From assembly GCA_963932465.1 (NCBI GenBank), contig OZ010787.1, positions 29,764,087 to 29,828,086 of the forward strand: DNA of 64,000 nucleotides, written 5' to 3'. The stretch comes from Maratus speciosus (Eukaryota > Arthropoda > Arachnida > Araneae > Salticidae). The stretch's first letter is position 1. Each line of letters begins with the position of its first letter. Shown piece after piece: positions 33,840 through 46,160 of the stretch. The notes under the pieces are model-generated. The model searched no databases, had not been told where the DNA came from, and saw only the letters and a program-made list of their open reading frames with translations. Both the position numbers and the translations under genes were made by a program.

Positions 33840-35273
33840 GTTAAACAGAATTATGAACTCTACAATTTGAATCTTTGGCATACTATCTTTAAAAATTAAA
33901 TTTATGTTAAATGCGAAATAACTGGCCCCATATGTGATCTATTGCTTATCCTGTTTCTGAAGCATGTATATGAACTAAATGCTTCATTTTATTAAACCAT
34001 GGTTACCAGTTTGGCCTCCATTTTTGTTCTAATATTTAGAGTTAATAACAGAATAAAGAATAGGATTTTATGCTTTATTTAATAGGCGACATTTGGCGAT
34101 AATAAAATAAAAAATCTTCTTTCTAAATTTCCGGTATCAATTTGAAATTTCGGATTAAAATTTGAGGCCAAACTAGCAACCCTGGATTAAACAAAGCTTC
34201 AGATCATGAGAAGCATTTTCTTTGAAATAGCACATCTATACGATAATTAATTTGTTATTGAATTTGTAAATATCCACTCTGTATATTTTAAACACATTAT
34301 TCAACACAAATTATTATATCGAATCAGATGGTTTTACTTAAATCGTTTTCATTTTTTGCATACGAAATGTTTTTTTTTATCATTTCTTCCTCTAATTGGG
34401 AAATCAGTAGCATGAATTGATTTGCACGTTAACGAGAAAAGTTCTTTACAGAAATGGAATTTAATAAATATCAATTTTCCTACCAATCAAATATTAATTT
34501 CTTAAGAAACTGTAAAAAAAAAAATACATTTTTATAAATTGCCTACTGAATACTGATAGTGATTATAACTCTTCATGGAATCATTAGAAATTAATTAAAT
34601 GTCTGTTAAAAATTTTTGGTAAGCTTATATTGATGTCCTCATTTAGTTAAAACATTCATCACGTAAAATACACTCTAAGGAAATATTATTAAAAAAAAAA
34701 GTTAATTAATGAGTGTGCATGGAATTAAAAAATGTTAAGGAGCATGTGTATTCGATAAAAAAGATGAAAACAAATATTTAATCATATAGGAAATATAATT
34801 TAAGGTTAAAGGCATAAAGTTTAATGAATATAAAAATTAGCATTATACTTTAATACAATGAGGCGAGATAATTTAGCGAAACCTTAAGAGGGAGCTTGGA
34901 AAAGAAAATACTTTTAAGTATCACGTTATAGTAAGAAATCTTAACTTAAGGTAAAACAATGCATTTTTACGCAGTCGTAAATAACTTATTTATGTATGAA
35001 AATGAACGTTTTGTTTTTAAAAAGACTCTGCTTCGGTGATGGATTTTTGTCGTTTAGCCACTTTAATAGTTTCAGTGCTTGTTTCGTCCTACAAAATTAC
35101 CTACAATTACCTTTGTGATGTGGGAATTTAATGTTACAAGGGAATCCCTTTTGGTGAAGCTCGCACCTAGTATTGAGATTTGGTGCATTTTATAGACCTA
35201 TAGGCCAAAGTTAAAGAACCGATAAAGTCCGTCTGCAAAAATGTGTTACATATATTTAGGTATACATTTAATT
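33840..35273. other. AT-rich DNA without a recognised gene
   Basis: No long frame, no repeat match in the window. Near 34045-34190 TAGGCGACATTTGGCG and AAATTTCCGGTATCAA resemble the inner boxes of the MITEs and may be a decayed copy. Confidence 0.45.
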
Positions 35274-35480
35274 TTAACGCTAGAACGCCCGGAAATTTCA
35301 CTCAAGTTTCATAAAAATATTTGACACCAGAATTTTTATTTAAAATTATTGGACTGTTTTATTTACGTAAGGCTGTGTGGTTTAAATTTAACTTATTTTA
35401 TGAAAGAATTTCTGGTTCCAGTTGACATTTAATCATATGGTCGGAGTCGGATCGACTCCTTCCGGGCGTTCTAGTGTTAA
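35274..35480. mobile_element. TTAA MITE with piggyBac-like ends
   Basis: TTAACGCTAGAACGCCCGG to CCGGGCGTTCTAGTGTTAA, nearly the same outermost bases as the piggyBac element at 28195. Perfect hairpin GGAGTCGGATCGACTCC at 35443-35459. 35481-36322 downstream has nothing clear except a weak MITE-like stretch near 36020-36185. Confidence 0.87.
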
Positions 35481-36322
35481 AGTAAAAAATTTTTAATTGT
35501 TATTTTTTCGCCAAAAGCAAGTTATGTCTACAAATATGGTGTTACGAATCAAAACCACTTCACACAGCAGATGACATTGACATTCTGCCAGGGTTGCCGA
35601 GAAAAATTCTACGGTAAGGAAAAAAGCCGATTTCGCACCACGGAAAATGGAATTACAACGTTGTATTTTATCAATGTGACATATGCAGGTTCTTGAAGGA
35701 AAATTAAAACATTTTCAATATTTTATTCTTATTATTAAATAATGTGTATTTTAAAGTACTATTGTCAAAATACTTCTTTGTTAATAATCATATAAGTGGT
35801 CTCAAAAATTATACTTTCAGGATGCTGAGCTGCTGAAAAATGAGTAACTGCAATTTCTGTAGATAAATTTTACCGCTTTAACTTTGGCCATTAAGGCTAG
35901 ACAATGCACCACGTGTCAATTATATGTGCAAACTTCGCTAAAAGTGATTCCCTTGTAGTCTAGTCTGTAAATAAAAGTGAAAAGTGCATCCGTTTGAATA
36001 TTAAATATACAAGCAATCGGTAATTTGGCCAATACCAACTGAAAATATTTCGATTTGAACGAGAAATTTGTTCATGAAATAAATTAAATTTAAATCAAAC
36101 ATAAATACGTTTAATAATAATTTTAAAGTGTTTAAAATAATTCTGGCGTGAGATATTTCCATAAAAATTGAGTAAAATTCCCGGTATGTTTAGCCATATA
36201 TTGTTGCCAGGTGTCCCGCGTAAATTAGGTTTCCAAATGGTCTCGTTACTACTAACGTCTTACAGTTTATTTCGCCATCTTTAATCTCGGATAATTCTGC
36301 CTTTAGATAAAGCGAAGAAAAT

Positions 36323-36536
36323 GAACTCCTTAACGGTCGCATTAAATTGCGGTTTAAAAATTCAAATTGCTTCTTTGCACCAATTTTGGAAAAAGAAAAA
36401 TTCTTCTTATCTAATGACAGGTAAAATGATACCATTACAAAGCCAATTACACTATTTTTAAAACTGGTGGAAATGAAACAATCTGAATAAAAAACACAGC
36501 CCATGAATATCCCGGAAACGAGAATTGAGGAGTTAA
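36323..36536 (-). mobile_element. TTAA MITE, family A, diverged
   Basis: AACTCCTTAACGGTCGCATT to GAATTGAGGAGTTAA. One TTAA is lost. More substitutions than other family A copies, so older. Confidence 0.8.
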
Positions 36537-36597
36537 AATACTGGTGTCAATAGCATTTGGATCCGCGATTTACCCGGGACACTTGGCAACACTAGTC

Positions 36598-36829
36598 CTA
36601 ACCCTTTTAGAGGCGCCAGTTGCATGGTTCGATCGCTTAATTTTTCATTCACAAACCAAATTATACCAAACCAATTTGTACCAAGAATTTTTTAGTACGG
36701 TTTTGCACTCATAATATTCGTGAAGGAAACTTTTTGATTATTTTCAGTGACTTTTGTTCGCAAATTGTGGTGTCGATTAATTATTTCAAACTTTTTGGAC
36801 CAGAAATGCCTTGCCCATGAAAGGGCTAA
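36598..36829. mobile_element. Decayed TTAA MITE
   Basis: CTAACCCTTTTAGAGGCG to CCCATGAAAGGGCTAA; both TTAA sites have become CTAA. Weak internal similarity to other TTAA MITEs. Confidence 0.55.
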
Positions 36830-38243
36830 ACTATAATATGTTCCAATTGCATAGATTAAATTTTCGATACACTTTTACATGTCACATTCGTTGATGGAAT
36901 CGTTGCGTCTTCCTGTACTTAGAGTTGTGGAATATTTTTTTTTCATTCTCTCGTCATTCCTTCTGAGAGATATTTTTCTATATTGTGCAACGCTGTTTTG
37001 TTTGAGAAGTTGGAGAACTGTAATTTTTTTAGAAAATATATTATTTATATAGGCGTTAAGCCTACGCAAGACAGGGCTCCCAAATGGTACGCCAACTGAA
37101 CACCAATATTTATTAACACGCAATTTTATGTTAAGTTTCTACAACATTTGTGCTAAAATTAACCTCCGAAGGCGAGTTCTGCGAAATTTGCAAGAATATT
37201 CTACGAAGAAAAATTTTCTAAGAAAATTGAAAATTCTGGTATTCAAATATTGGACCATTTGGGAGGCCTAACGAAAGATGGAGTTAAAACTGACTCTTAA
37301 TGGACAATAACTATTAGATACATGTACTACTTAAAAATTGTTGCAACGTTCTCAGGTTGGTTGCGTGGTTTTCGAAATTTATTCCTCGGTTTTCGCAATT
37401 TCGTAAATTGCTGTATGCATTGAAGTGGAAGACAATTAATTTTGTGTGCTCAGCGCTTTGGGGGGGGGGGGGGGGGCGGGGCGCTCAAAATTTGTTTTAG
37501 TTGTTAAAAGAAGTGTTAGTTTCCCACCCCCTTCTTCCTTCAAGTAAATTACTTATTAATATTTGAGGTGTATTGTAATGTTAGTTTTGTTGGAGTTTCC
37601 GCAGTGGTAGTATAGGGAGGTAAACTTCTATCGTAAACATACATGGTTATATATTCAGCTGAGCAGAATTATTCAATTACCGAAAAGGTGGCGTCTTGCT
37701 TTTATTTGATCATTAAATAAATTTAGTTCTTATTTTAATTAATTACAGGAAAATTTGGTCGCAGATTAGGTCAATCATGTATACAAAAGTTAACAAATGG
37801 GAAACATTTGTCGTCTCATATAGATAGATTTCGTTTTAATTTTGCACGTATATGAGCGATTCTCCAATAAGTGGGCAATTTTCCTCTGCGATTTAGTGAA
37901 AAATAAAAGTTACATTCAACTTTTTTAGAAATAGATAAGACATAAAATGGTGAGCAATGCACAATATTCCGGCATAAACTTTAAACGGCATTTTTCTTTA
38001 ACCCAACTACCTCTAATTGACTCGTTTCTGTAATTTATTGCATTCAATGCGAAGCAGAATCTTCATAAAGTTATTCAAATTAAGGCCAACTAGAACTAAG
38101 TAAAAAAAAATGTATTGAATAGTTTTAAATACAAATTCTGGCGTATATGCTTTTAATCAAGATTAAGTAAATTTTCAACAGGTAGTGAACGGATGCAATT
38201 TCACTGAAAGACGGCTGAAGTGGCAGAAACAGTAGTGACAAAA
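36830..38243. other. AT-rich DNA with a G-run
   Basis: No recognised gene. A run of about 18 G residues lies near 37459-37477, followed by GC-rich bases. Confidence 0.5.
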
Positions 38244-38460
38244 TTAACCCCTTAACGGTCGCATTAAATTACGGTTTAAAAATTCAAACTGCTTATTGGA
38301 ACCACTTTTTTTTAAAATAAATATTCACCTTATTTAACGACAGGTAAAATGATACCATAATAAAGACAATTACTTTATTTTACAAAACTGGTGATAATCA
38401 AAGAATCTGAATAAAAGACACTATCCGTGAATATCACGGGAGCCAGAATTAAGGGGTTAA
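38244..38460 (-). mobile_element. TTAA MITE, family A
   Basis: 217 bp with TTAA on both sides. Palindrome CCGTGAATATCACGG present. 38461-39010 downstream has nothing recognised. Confidence 0.88.
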
Positions 38461-39017
38461 GAAAATTCCATCTGCGTTTATAGTAAGTTAATCTTAGTGA
38501 GGCTGCAATTTGATATTTTGAATTAAGCAAAACTATGACGTGACTGACAAGGGTCAGAAGTGACAATTTGACTATTTAAATATTAATTGATTAAAATGTA
38601 TCGTTCTTTTCTTGAAAATTCGTTTTGAAATTGCAGAAAGACATTACAGAATACATTTTATGCTAACGAAATTTATATAAAGGATAAATTGTAGCATATA
38701 ATACCAAGGACACAAATTACCCAATTATTGCAGAATCACCCATGCTGGTACAGAAAACGCGGCAGCTAATGCTTCGTCTTGTAGCGCACAGGTATGTATA
38801 GATGTGGTTAAAGAGGTTTAAATTTGTGTTTTCCGATCATTAGTGCTAAACGTTTAAATGCGGAACAAATCTTGTGATGTATGCCAAAAATGCGAATTTG
38901 TTTGTGTATATATATATGCAAATTACTTGTACGGAGACGATATACACAGAAATCGTACGTTTCGCTAGTGAAACCAGCTTAAATGCACACCAAACTGAGA
39001 CAATAAAAAATAGGAGA

Positions 39018-39143
39018 GTTGTCCGCAATTTTAGCATAAAGCAAGAGAAGCGCTATTGCGGTTCCCGCAATCTTGGCACATAACAAGAGGGGTGTTACCG
39101 CGTTTCCCGCAATTCTGACGCATGACAAGAGGAGCGCTTTCGC
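39018..39143. repeat. Three-unit 42-bp minisatellite
   Basis: Three consecutive 42-bp units, each with CCGCAAT, (A/G)CAAGAG and ending in a TGC/CGC, differing at several sites. Units start at 39018, 39060 and 39102. Confidence 0.85.
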
Positions 39144-39499
39144 TCTCTTCCACACTTAAACAGTTAAGGTCGAAGGAGCAGTTATTTCAGGAATCCATTA
39201 ATCATTCTGAATTCAGCGCGTTTTACCGTTGTAAAGGATCCAATTGTTATAAAAATGAAGGTCAGTCCCCTCAATTGTCTAGCGGTGGTTCTCAAGTATC
39301 TGGGCCTCGCGTGTGTTATGGTGATCCTTCTTCTCATTGAAGTTATAAAGACCTTTTTTATCGTACAAAAAATTTTTGTTTATAGAATAAGAATCAATAA
39401 GCGATTCCATATAAGTCGAATAGTCACAAAAGTGGTCATTGCCTTGCCAAAAGTATTAGGACTTGTAAAAACTATGTACATTGTAATGAACGAAATTTA

Positions 39500-39858
39500 G
39501 CCCCTTGATAGGCGGCGGATTTTTGCACCATTTAATTATAATAGTGTTTTGTACCAGAGATTTTAAATAAAAGTAAACATTATATAATTGGTGAGGGAGC
39601 TGTAAAATTGCAGATCTTTAATTTCAAATAAAAGTCTACTAAAATTCTGGTGTAAATTCAAAATCATGGAAATACATTTGCATACAATGCCTCTAAATTT
39701 ATTAAAGATTTCTTAGGGTAACTTTACTCATTTAACACTAGAACGAACATAGCAGTCATTTTGACAGCTACCAAATAAAAGTATTTTCATTCGAACCAGG
39801 AATTTCTTTATAAAATATGTTAAATATGCTCGACGGCGTAATAAGTTAAATAGTGTTA
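39500..39858. mobile_element. Two TTAA MITE fragments
   Basis: 39500-39720: CCCCTTGATAGGCGG, close to the CCCTTGAGGGGCGG end at 42744, with TTTTGCACCA and ATTCTGGTG boxes; the far end is not found. 39732-39858: TTAACACTAGAACGAACAT with AGTCATTTTGACAGC, the left half of a piggyBac-ended MITE, cut off mid-core. Confidence 0.6.
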
Positions 39859-39909
39859 AAGATATTGACATCATATTTGGATTTCGTGGTAAAACTAAAT
39901 AGTTCCCCG

Positions 39910-41260
39910 ATCCTGATCCGAATGGATCAATGCGGTTCTTCGAACGAGGTCGCGTAGCGAAACCCAGTTCTTCAAGGAACCAAGTGACGCCCAGCCTTCA
40001 TGAAAACAAACCCGTCAGTCGGAACAGCTGTGCATGGGACACACGAGGCCAAACAACAACCAGGAGTTTCGCAAAGTCTGTGCTGCAGCCTGATTTCGTT
40101 TGCCCCGCGGACTTTTGTGGCGATTTCGATTCTCAAGAAAATGCCTGCTCCAGGGGCGAAGGCGTACGCTTGCGACAGAGCCTAAAACTGACCACAATGT
40201 TGAAAGTCAAGGCGAAACCAAAGCAACTTTGCCTGCCACCGAAAACGAGATTGTCAAGCCGACAATCCATCACCATAACGAAATCGTCAAGGCAAGACTA
40301 GGTATGTACAGGCCATGTATAAAGAGGGATCCTGCTACTTGTCGTTGGCAAAACCTCGAGGGGATGCGACAACTCCCTCAGATACCGAAGAGGGTTAGTC
40401 CCAGGTACCCTGCTTAGAGGAATTTAAACTAGACATCCGTGTTTCCACCTACCACCATCGACATCTGTACGTTAGTCTACCACCAACGCTAAAGTCATTA
40501 AGCCTCAAAAGGGTCAGAATATGCACCTTTCAGTACCGAAACAAGTCCGGCACTCTGCCTAGAGGCCCAGAAAATACAACAGGGCGGTTCGCTTTTCAGT
40601 ATCCTAAAAAAAGGCTCGCTGCCGCAGCGCAGCCCCCGACCACAGTGTACGTATCTAGACTTGATTACCAACAAGCAAGTTACATTACAGAGCTCGTTTT
40701 CCAGCAATCGAGCTCAAAACATGCAAAAGGCATCACGCCCCGAGATGGTCACAGTGTGCCCCCTCAAGTATCAAGCCTAATCGACACCCTGCCTAGGGGC
40801 CTACAGAAAACGACCGGGCGGAACATCGCTTCTCAAGAATCCTGCCCAGCCACAGACCGCACCGCGGCCCCAAGCCCGCCAAACTAGTAGTTGAAACACA
40901 CAACCTGGCACGCGCCACCATTCCAATGTGTTACAAAGACCAGAAAGTAAGAAAGCTGCTCATCTTACCGGCGGAAGAAGTAAGTCGCGCCTACGCAAAG
41001 TCATGCCGGACTGGCATTTGTCTCGGGGGGGGGGGGAAACTAAGCTCCAGCAGCTCAACTCGCAAGTAGCACTTCACAAACATCAAGTATCAAAAACACA
41101 ACATAAAGTTTCAGGGAGACTCGATAGGGGGCATGGTAATCCAATCGACACACACATTCTACCAGTTGGCCAGCCTTCGTGGTTATGCTACCCTCGCCAG
41201 CCGCACGATTTTGGTCGTCACACCAATCAATTTTTGGTAAATATTACTTTATAATACCAA
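39910..41260. repeat. GC-rich, internally repetitive segment of unknown kind
   Basis: Base composition changes sharply from the AT-rich surroundings. A block containing CTGCCTAG(A/G)GGCC, ACAGAAAA.. GGGCGG, and CTTCTCAAGAATCCTGCCC-like text recurs near 40550 and 40793. A third, weaker version (GATTCTCAAGAAAATGCCTG) lies near 40127. Six or more overlapping frames of 60-123 codons exist on both strands, but they look like a by-product of the high GC content: no domain, no codon pattern and no start context distinguish one. It may be an old retroelement, a satellite fragment, or foreign DNA. Confidence 0.5.
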
Positions 41261-41964
41261 AGGGAAAGTCACTGAATTCAATTGTTTAGAAAATATGAAG
41301 GCTTAATTTTATAATGTTTGGTATGCCTATGAAAAAACAGACATTCTTAATTCGTTAATATTTTGCATGGAAATGTTTCCCTCTGCTTGTGGTTCTGCGT
41401 AAATTTCATTAAGATCTAAAAACAACTTCTAGTCTGTTTGTTTTCTTGCTTTACATAATGGAGTTTTGAATAAAGAGGAGGATACATATCGTGCACTGAC
41501 TATTAGCTGCGATTGAAGTAACTGGGGAGGTTGTCACAATACGGCGGCTGCTGTTTTTAAATCGGATCTTCAGATTCTGATTGCCGCCGGGGCAAACATC
41601 CCACCTGTATGATTTAATAGAAAATTTCGTCTTAGTTATTCGTCTTGTCCCCGGAAATGTTTTCTCACAAATGTGGTAAAAATTTCTGTTTGTTTTTACT
41701 GGTGTCAGCTTGTCTTGTAAAACTGTCAGTTTGTTTCCCTGGTTGTCACAATATGGCGGAAACGCAGGACTTGACTATCGCTAAAGTAATCTGCTACCCG
41801 TAAAAATGAAGAACAGTTTCTACCATTATTTATGACTGAAATTTTGCGATAATAAGGCGTTTAAATAAGTAGACAATTTCTATATAAATATACTAGTGGA
41901 AGTTTCAACCGGCGGTAAATAACCACTGCGATAGCGGTTGCAGTTAAAGCTTCACTATTTTAAC

Positions 41965-42504
41965 CATGGAACTATTAATAAAGAGGAGCTGACATATCCT
42001 TAAAATAGTGAAGCTTCAACTGTAACCGCTATCGCAGGAGTTGTTTACCGCCAGCGGAAACTTCCACCAGTAGATTTATATAGAAATTTTCAACTTATTT
42101 AAACGACTGATTATTACAAAATTTCTGTCATAAATAATAGTAGAAACAGATTTTCATTTTTTCTGGTAGGAGTTTACTTTGGCGGTAGTTAGGCGCTGCG
42201 TTTCCGCCATATTGTGACAACCAGGGAAACAAACCGACAGTTTTACAAGGCATACTCACACCAGTAAAAACAAATAGAAATTTTTACGACATTTTTGAGA
42301 AAAAATTTCATGAATAAGAAGCTTAATTAAAACGAAATTTTCTATTAAATTTTATTGGTGGGACGTTTGCCCTGGCGGTAATCAGAAACTGAATATCCGA
42401 TTAAAAAAAACAGCCGCCATCTTGTGACAACCTCCTCAGTTACTTCACTCGCAACTGGTAGGTAGTACACTATATGCCTCCTCCTCTTTATTCATAACTC
42501 CATT
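41965..42504 (-). mobile_element. M540 copy nested in M540
   Basis: Complete 540-bp copy, CATGGAACTATTAATAAAGA to CATAACTCCATT, with ATTTTAA directly on both sides. The left copy of the 8-bp duplicate reads ATTTTAAC and the right, once the TTAA insertions are discounted, ATTTTAAG. Together with its host it forms a long inverted repeat. Confidence 0.9.
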
Positions 42505-42507
42505 ATT

Positions 42508-42743
42508 TTAACCCTCTCGCTGCGTAAGTAATTCTTCGCGATGAGCGTCTTTTACATAATTTTTATCTTTTATCACCGTTTCATTAAAGCAGAAATTTTT
42601 TACCATCGTAACCTTGGAATATGTCCTGATTAAATCAGACGAAGTTTTCGCTAAAAAATAACTGGTGGGGATAGCCAAATAGTATTACTTAAACAGAAAA
42701 TGCATGCCCAAGCATATGTCGGGTTGCGCAGCAAGAAGGTTAA
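42508..42743. mobile_element. TTAA MITE inserted in the nested M540 target site
   Basis: TTAACCCTCTCGCTGCGTAAG to TTGCGCAGCAAGAAGGTTAA. It used the TTAA of the M540 target duplication as its own target. Confidence 0.85.
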
Positions 42744-42951
42744 TCCCTTGAGGGGCGGAGGTATATATTATATGCCACCTACGATTAATGAAGTTTTGCA
42801 CCAGAAAAATATTATTAAATTTTACTTTTCTAACTTTGGTGGAAAAAAGGCCGTAAAATTGCTTTTCCTTATTTTGAAATAATTTTTTTCTAATTTTCCG
42901 GTGGGAATTCTGCATTTCACAAACGTAATTGCTTGCCCCTCAAGGGATTAA
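42740..42951. mobile_element. TTAA MITE back to back with the previous one
   Basis: TTAATCCCTTGAGGGGCGG to GCCCCTCAAGGGATTAA, sharing its left TTAA with the right TTAA of its neighbour. Hairpin GGTATATATTATATGCC at 42760-42776. Confidence 0.87.
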
Positions 42952-43062
42952 GGATATGTCAGTTCCTCTTTATTAATAGTTCCAAGCTTTACATAGGAAT
43001 GATTTTATAGGCTTCAAGTTTTCTAAAACTTGATACGTTTTCATTAATTTTGAATAATGTGA

Positions 43063-43270
43063 TTACACTAAAACCGCCGTTAGGAGTCATTTTGACGCCT
43101 CCCAAAATTAATAATAGTCGATTAGAACCAGAATTTTTTTATAAGATATTTATATGCATGAAGCATAAAAAAATAGGCTAATTAAATAAGTTAAATAGTT
43201 TTAAATAAAAATTCTGGTGTGAAACACTTTTTTATAAAAATTGTGTAAAATAGCCGGCGGTTCTAGTGCA
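43063..43270. mobile_element. Decayed TTAA MITE with piggyBac-like ends
   Basis: TTACACTAAAACCGCCG to CCGGCGGTTCTAGTGCA. Subterminal AGTCATTTTGACG box and the inner ATTCTGGTGTGA box are present. Both TTAA sites are mutated. Confidence 0.75.
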
Positions 43271-44367
43271 CAGTACTACTTTACCTTTTTTAATTAATTG
43301 TCGTATCATTTGTAATTTGTTTACTCAGAGATCTCAGAAATATTATATATCTACGACGTCTAAGGCGCATCAAAATCAGTGATACGGGCAGTAATATGAT
43401 TTAAAATTAATAATAAATTTCAGCATCTTGATGAGAACTCCGATTTTAACCTATTAAAGACAGCCTCTTTTGCACTTCTTTTAATTTTTAGACCATTTTA
43501 TTTTATTTTGTAATTTTGAATCATTATGCTCAAAAATTGAGATTAGATAATGCGAAAATTTCCAAACTAAAATACTGGTATTCAAATTTAAAAGTATTTT
43601 TCGCCTGGCATGGCAAGTTTTCTTGCCAACCATTTTTAATGAGTTAATAAGATCCAATAGGACCCGTGGTTTGCTTTGGGACACTTTGGGAAAATTATTT
43701 CATTGCGAGTTGGGCTGACTAAGTGTTTTGCGTACAATTCGGTTTTGGTTTTGGTGTTGAATATTTTTTTCTTCTGGATCGGATTTGTTAACATGTTTTT
43801 TCAAATAGAAGTCCACAATAATGTGTGAGTTGAAAAACGCTTTCCAATACTATAGGAGCCAACATAACGGGGGTATATTTCTGCAAAATCAAGAAATCTT
43901 CCCAAGCTAATTTAAAAATGTAATTTTTACACATAGTATTTTCACATTTTTTATATTGATATCACATTCATTAATTATGACAAAATAACTTTTCAAAAGT
44001 AGTGATTTAAGAGTCTCTTTCGCGCTAGTAAAGTCAGCGCCTATGATTATTATATTAAAATGTCAAATCTTCTATATTGGGTTATAAGATGAAATGCGTC
44101 GGGTTCAGATTTAGTTTTGGATTAATGATAATTTTTTTTTCAGGTTCGGGTCAGAAACGTATTTTTGTCAGTTCTGATCAGATTTTGTATTATCCTCAAA
44201 CAGAAGTTTCATGCTCTAACGTGGTGAGTTGTGCAATAATCTACTCTAAATAATAATAAAATTTTACCACAAAAACTCGAAGGTAAGGAAACATCCCTAT
44301 AAGTCAGTTTTACCACGGCTGGCAGTCTTCCAAAAATTTCTGCTCTTTGTTTTCACTATATTTACAC
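43271..44367. other. AT-rich DNA with a possible MITE relic
   Basis: 43445-43650 (TTAACCTATTAAAGACAGCC to TTTTTAATGAGTTAA) looks like an old TTAA MITE with CAAAATACTGGTATT inside. The remainder shows nothing recognised. Confidence 0.45.
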
Positions 44368-44375
44368 ATTTAACG

Positions 44376-44917
44376 CATGGAACTATTAATAAAGAGGAAC
44401 AGACATATCCTTAAAATAGTGAAGCATCAACTGTAACCGCTGTCGAAGACGTTGTTTACCGCAAGTGGAAACTTCTACCACTATATTTATATAGGAATTT
44501 TCTCTATATTTAAAAGCCTTATTATTGCAAAATTTCACTCATAAATAATGGTAGAAACAGTTTTTCTTTTTTACTGGTAGCATTTTTTTTTGGCGGTAGT
44601 CTGGCCCTGCATTCCCACCATAGTGTGACAACTAGGGAAACAAATTGACAGTTTTGCAAGACATACTGACACCAGTAACATCAAATAGAAATTTTTACCA
44701 CATTTGTGAGAAAAAAAAATCCTTTAATAAGACGCTTAAGTAAGACGAAATTTTCTATTCAATTTTACTGGTGGGATGTAACCCCCCGACTGTAATCAGA
44801 AACTGAAGATCCGATTTAAAAACAGCAGCCGCCATCTTATGATAACCTCCTCAGTTACATCACTGCAGCTGGTAGTCAGTACACAATATGTCTCCCCTCT
44901 TTATTCATAACTCCATT
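44376..44917 (-). mobile_element. M540 hAT-like MITE, complete
   Basis: 542 bp from CATGGAACTATTAATAAAGA to CATAACTCCATT, with an exact 8-bp duplication ATTTAACG (44368-44375 and 44918-44925). Confidence 0.93.
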
Positions 44918-44925
44918 ATTTAACG

Positions 44926-46160
44926 CGAGAGAAGTAAAAATACTTTTTGGTGGATTCCAGGAAGAAATTATTATTGGTATGGAATCCTAGAGTGCCCCAG
45001 GATTTTAACTGAAATAAAGAAACTGGAGAATAACTAAATGGAAAAAGGATTCAAAAATGAAGATCGGATTAAAAGGACAATTTATGATGCAAAAACTTCA
45101 AGAGGACCTGTACCGGTCTCCAAGATCTTGTGGATATTAGTGGTATGTAGTTGGGTATAAAGTTACTTTTTAGTAGATTTTAAAGTAATCAGGGGACGCT
45201 AGAAATGTGTTAAAGAAAATTACAAGCAATTCGGATAATTTTTAAAGAAGCTGCACCAAGCGCCCCAAGAAGGCTATTAATATTCAAAATTAGTGGTAGC
45301 TGAAGTCTGAAAATTGTTTGTCATTCATGTAATAGCTGGGGAGCCTGAGAAGTTCTTAAAAAAAAGCTATTGAATCGGACAAAGAGCATGCACTCTGTAT
45401 GTTACTGGTCTTATATAAAGGCACTCTAAATGTTTGTAAAATATTACGTTTTATCAGTGTGTTATTTCGATTACGCTATTTTCAAAGATTAACACATTAT
45501 CACTTGTGAAGAATTTCAAAGCAGCTGGGGTAAAAATGACGTTCTTCTACAAAACATATTTCAGTTTTAAGAATTAAAACACACGCTTTTTTTTTATAAA
45601 ATGACGTCATTTACATCCGTTAAAGCTTCCCACTTTTACTTTCCCGTCTTTAAACAACATCTATAGAACGGCATGCAAATGACATTATTATCGCGGAATA
45701 ATGCATAAACCCAACAACGAGCAATGACTTCATTTAAGAAGCTCGGCCAAACAATCTCGGGTATTTAATTATTTATATGACTTCTTTTATTGTTTATAAT
45801 AGTTCCATATTTTATCAGAAGTCATTCATTCATATTTTTCAAAATTCGGAAAATGTAATTACTCACGGATTAATAAAATTGCATTCTTTCAGATTTTTTA
45901 TACGAATTAAGTAAATGCGGGGAAAATAAATCCCACAGATATTCTTTAAAATATATTTTTGTAAAGAGTAAACGTTGTATCGTTTGTAAAGTTAAATTGC
46001 AATAAACTAAAGATCATTTAATTCATAAATGAAAATAAAATAAAGCCAAAACTCTTCGGTGTTTATAACAGACTATATTCTTGGCATAACACGTATTTTA
46101 ATTTTAATTTTTGTTTTCAGTAGTTATGAGAAAATAGCAACAAAAGATACAGCAATCTAC
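44926..46160. other. AT-rich DNA without a recognised gene
   Basis: No frame above 60 codons and no match to the window's repeat families. Confidence 0.5.

Larger units (their letters stand above)
41457..42986 (+). mobile_element. M540 copy containing three nested insertions
   Basis: Left end AATGGAGTTTTGAATAAAGA at 41457 and right end TTAATAGTTCCAAG at 42986, with an exact 8-bp duplication CTTTACAT (41449-41456 and 42987-42994). The sequence is interrupted at ATTTTAA (about 41963) and resumes GGATATGTCAGTTCC at 42952. The interruption holds an inverted M540 copy and two TTAA MITEs. Confidence 0.92.

Noticed and set aside
38846..39083. Opposite-strand frames of 63 and 69 codons around 38900
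   Set aside because: They overlap each other, run into the minisatellite and show no domain.
39930..41254. Frames of 60-123 codons in the GC-rich island
   Set aside because: Many overlap on both strands, as expected of GC-rich noncoding DNA with few stop codons. No domain or start context supports any of them.
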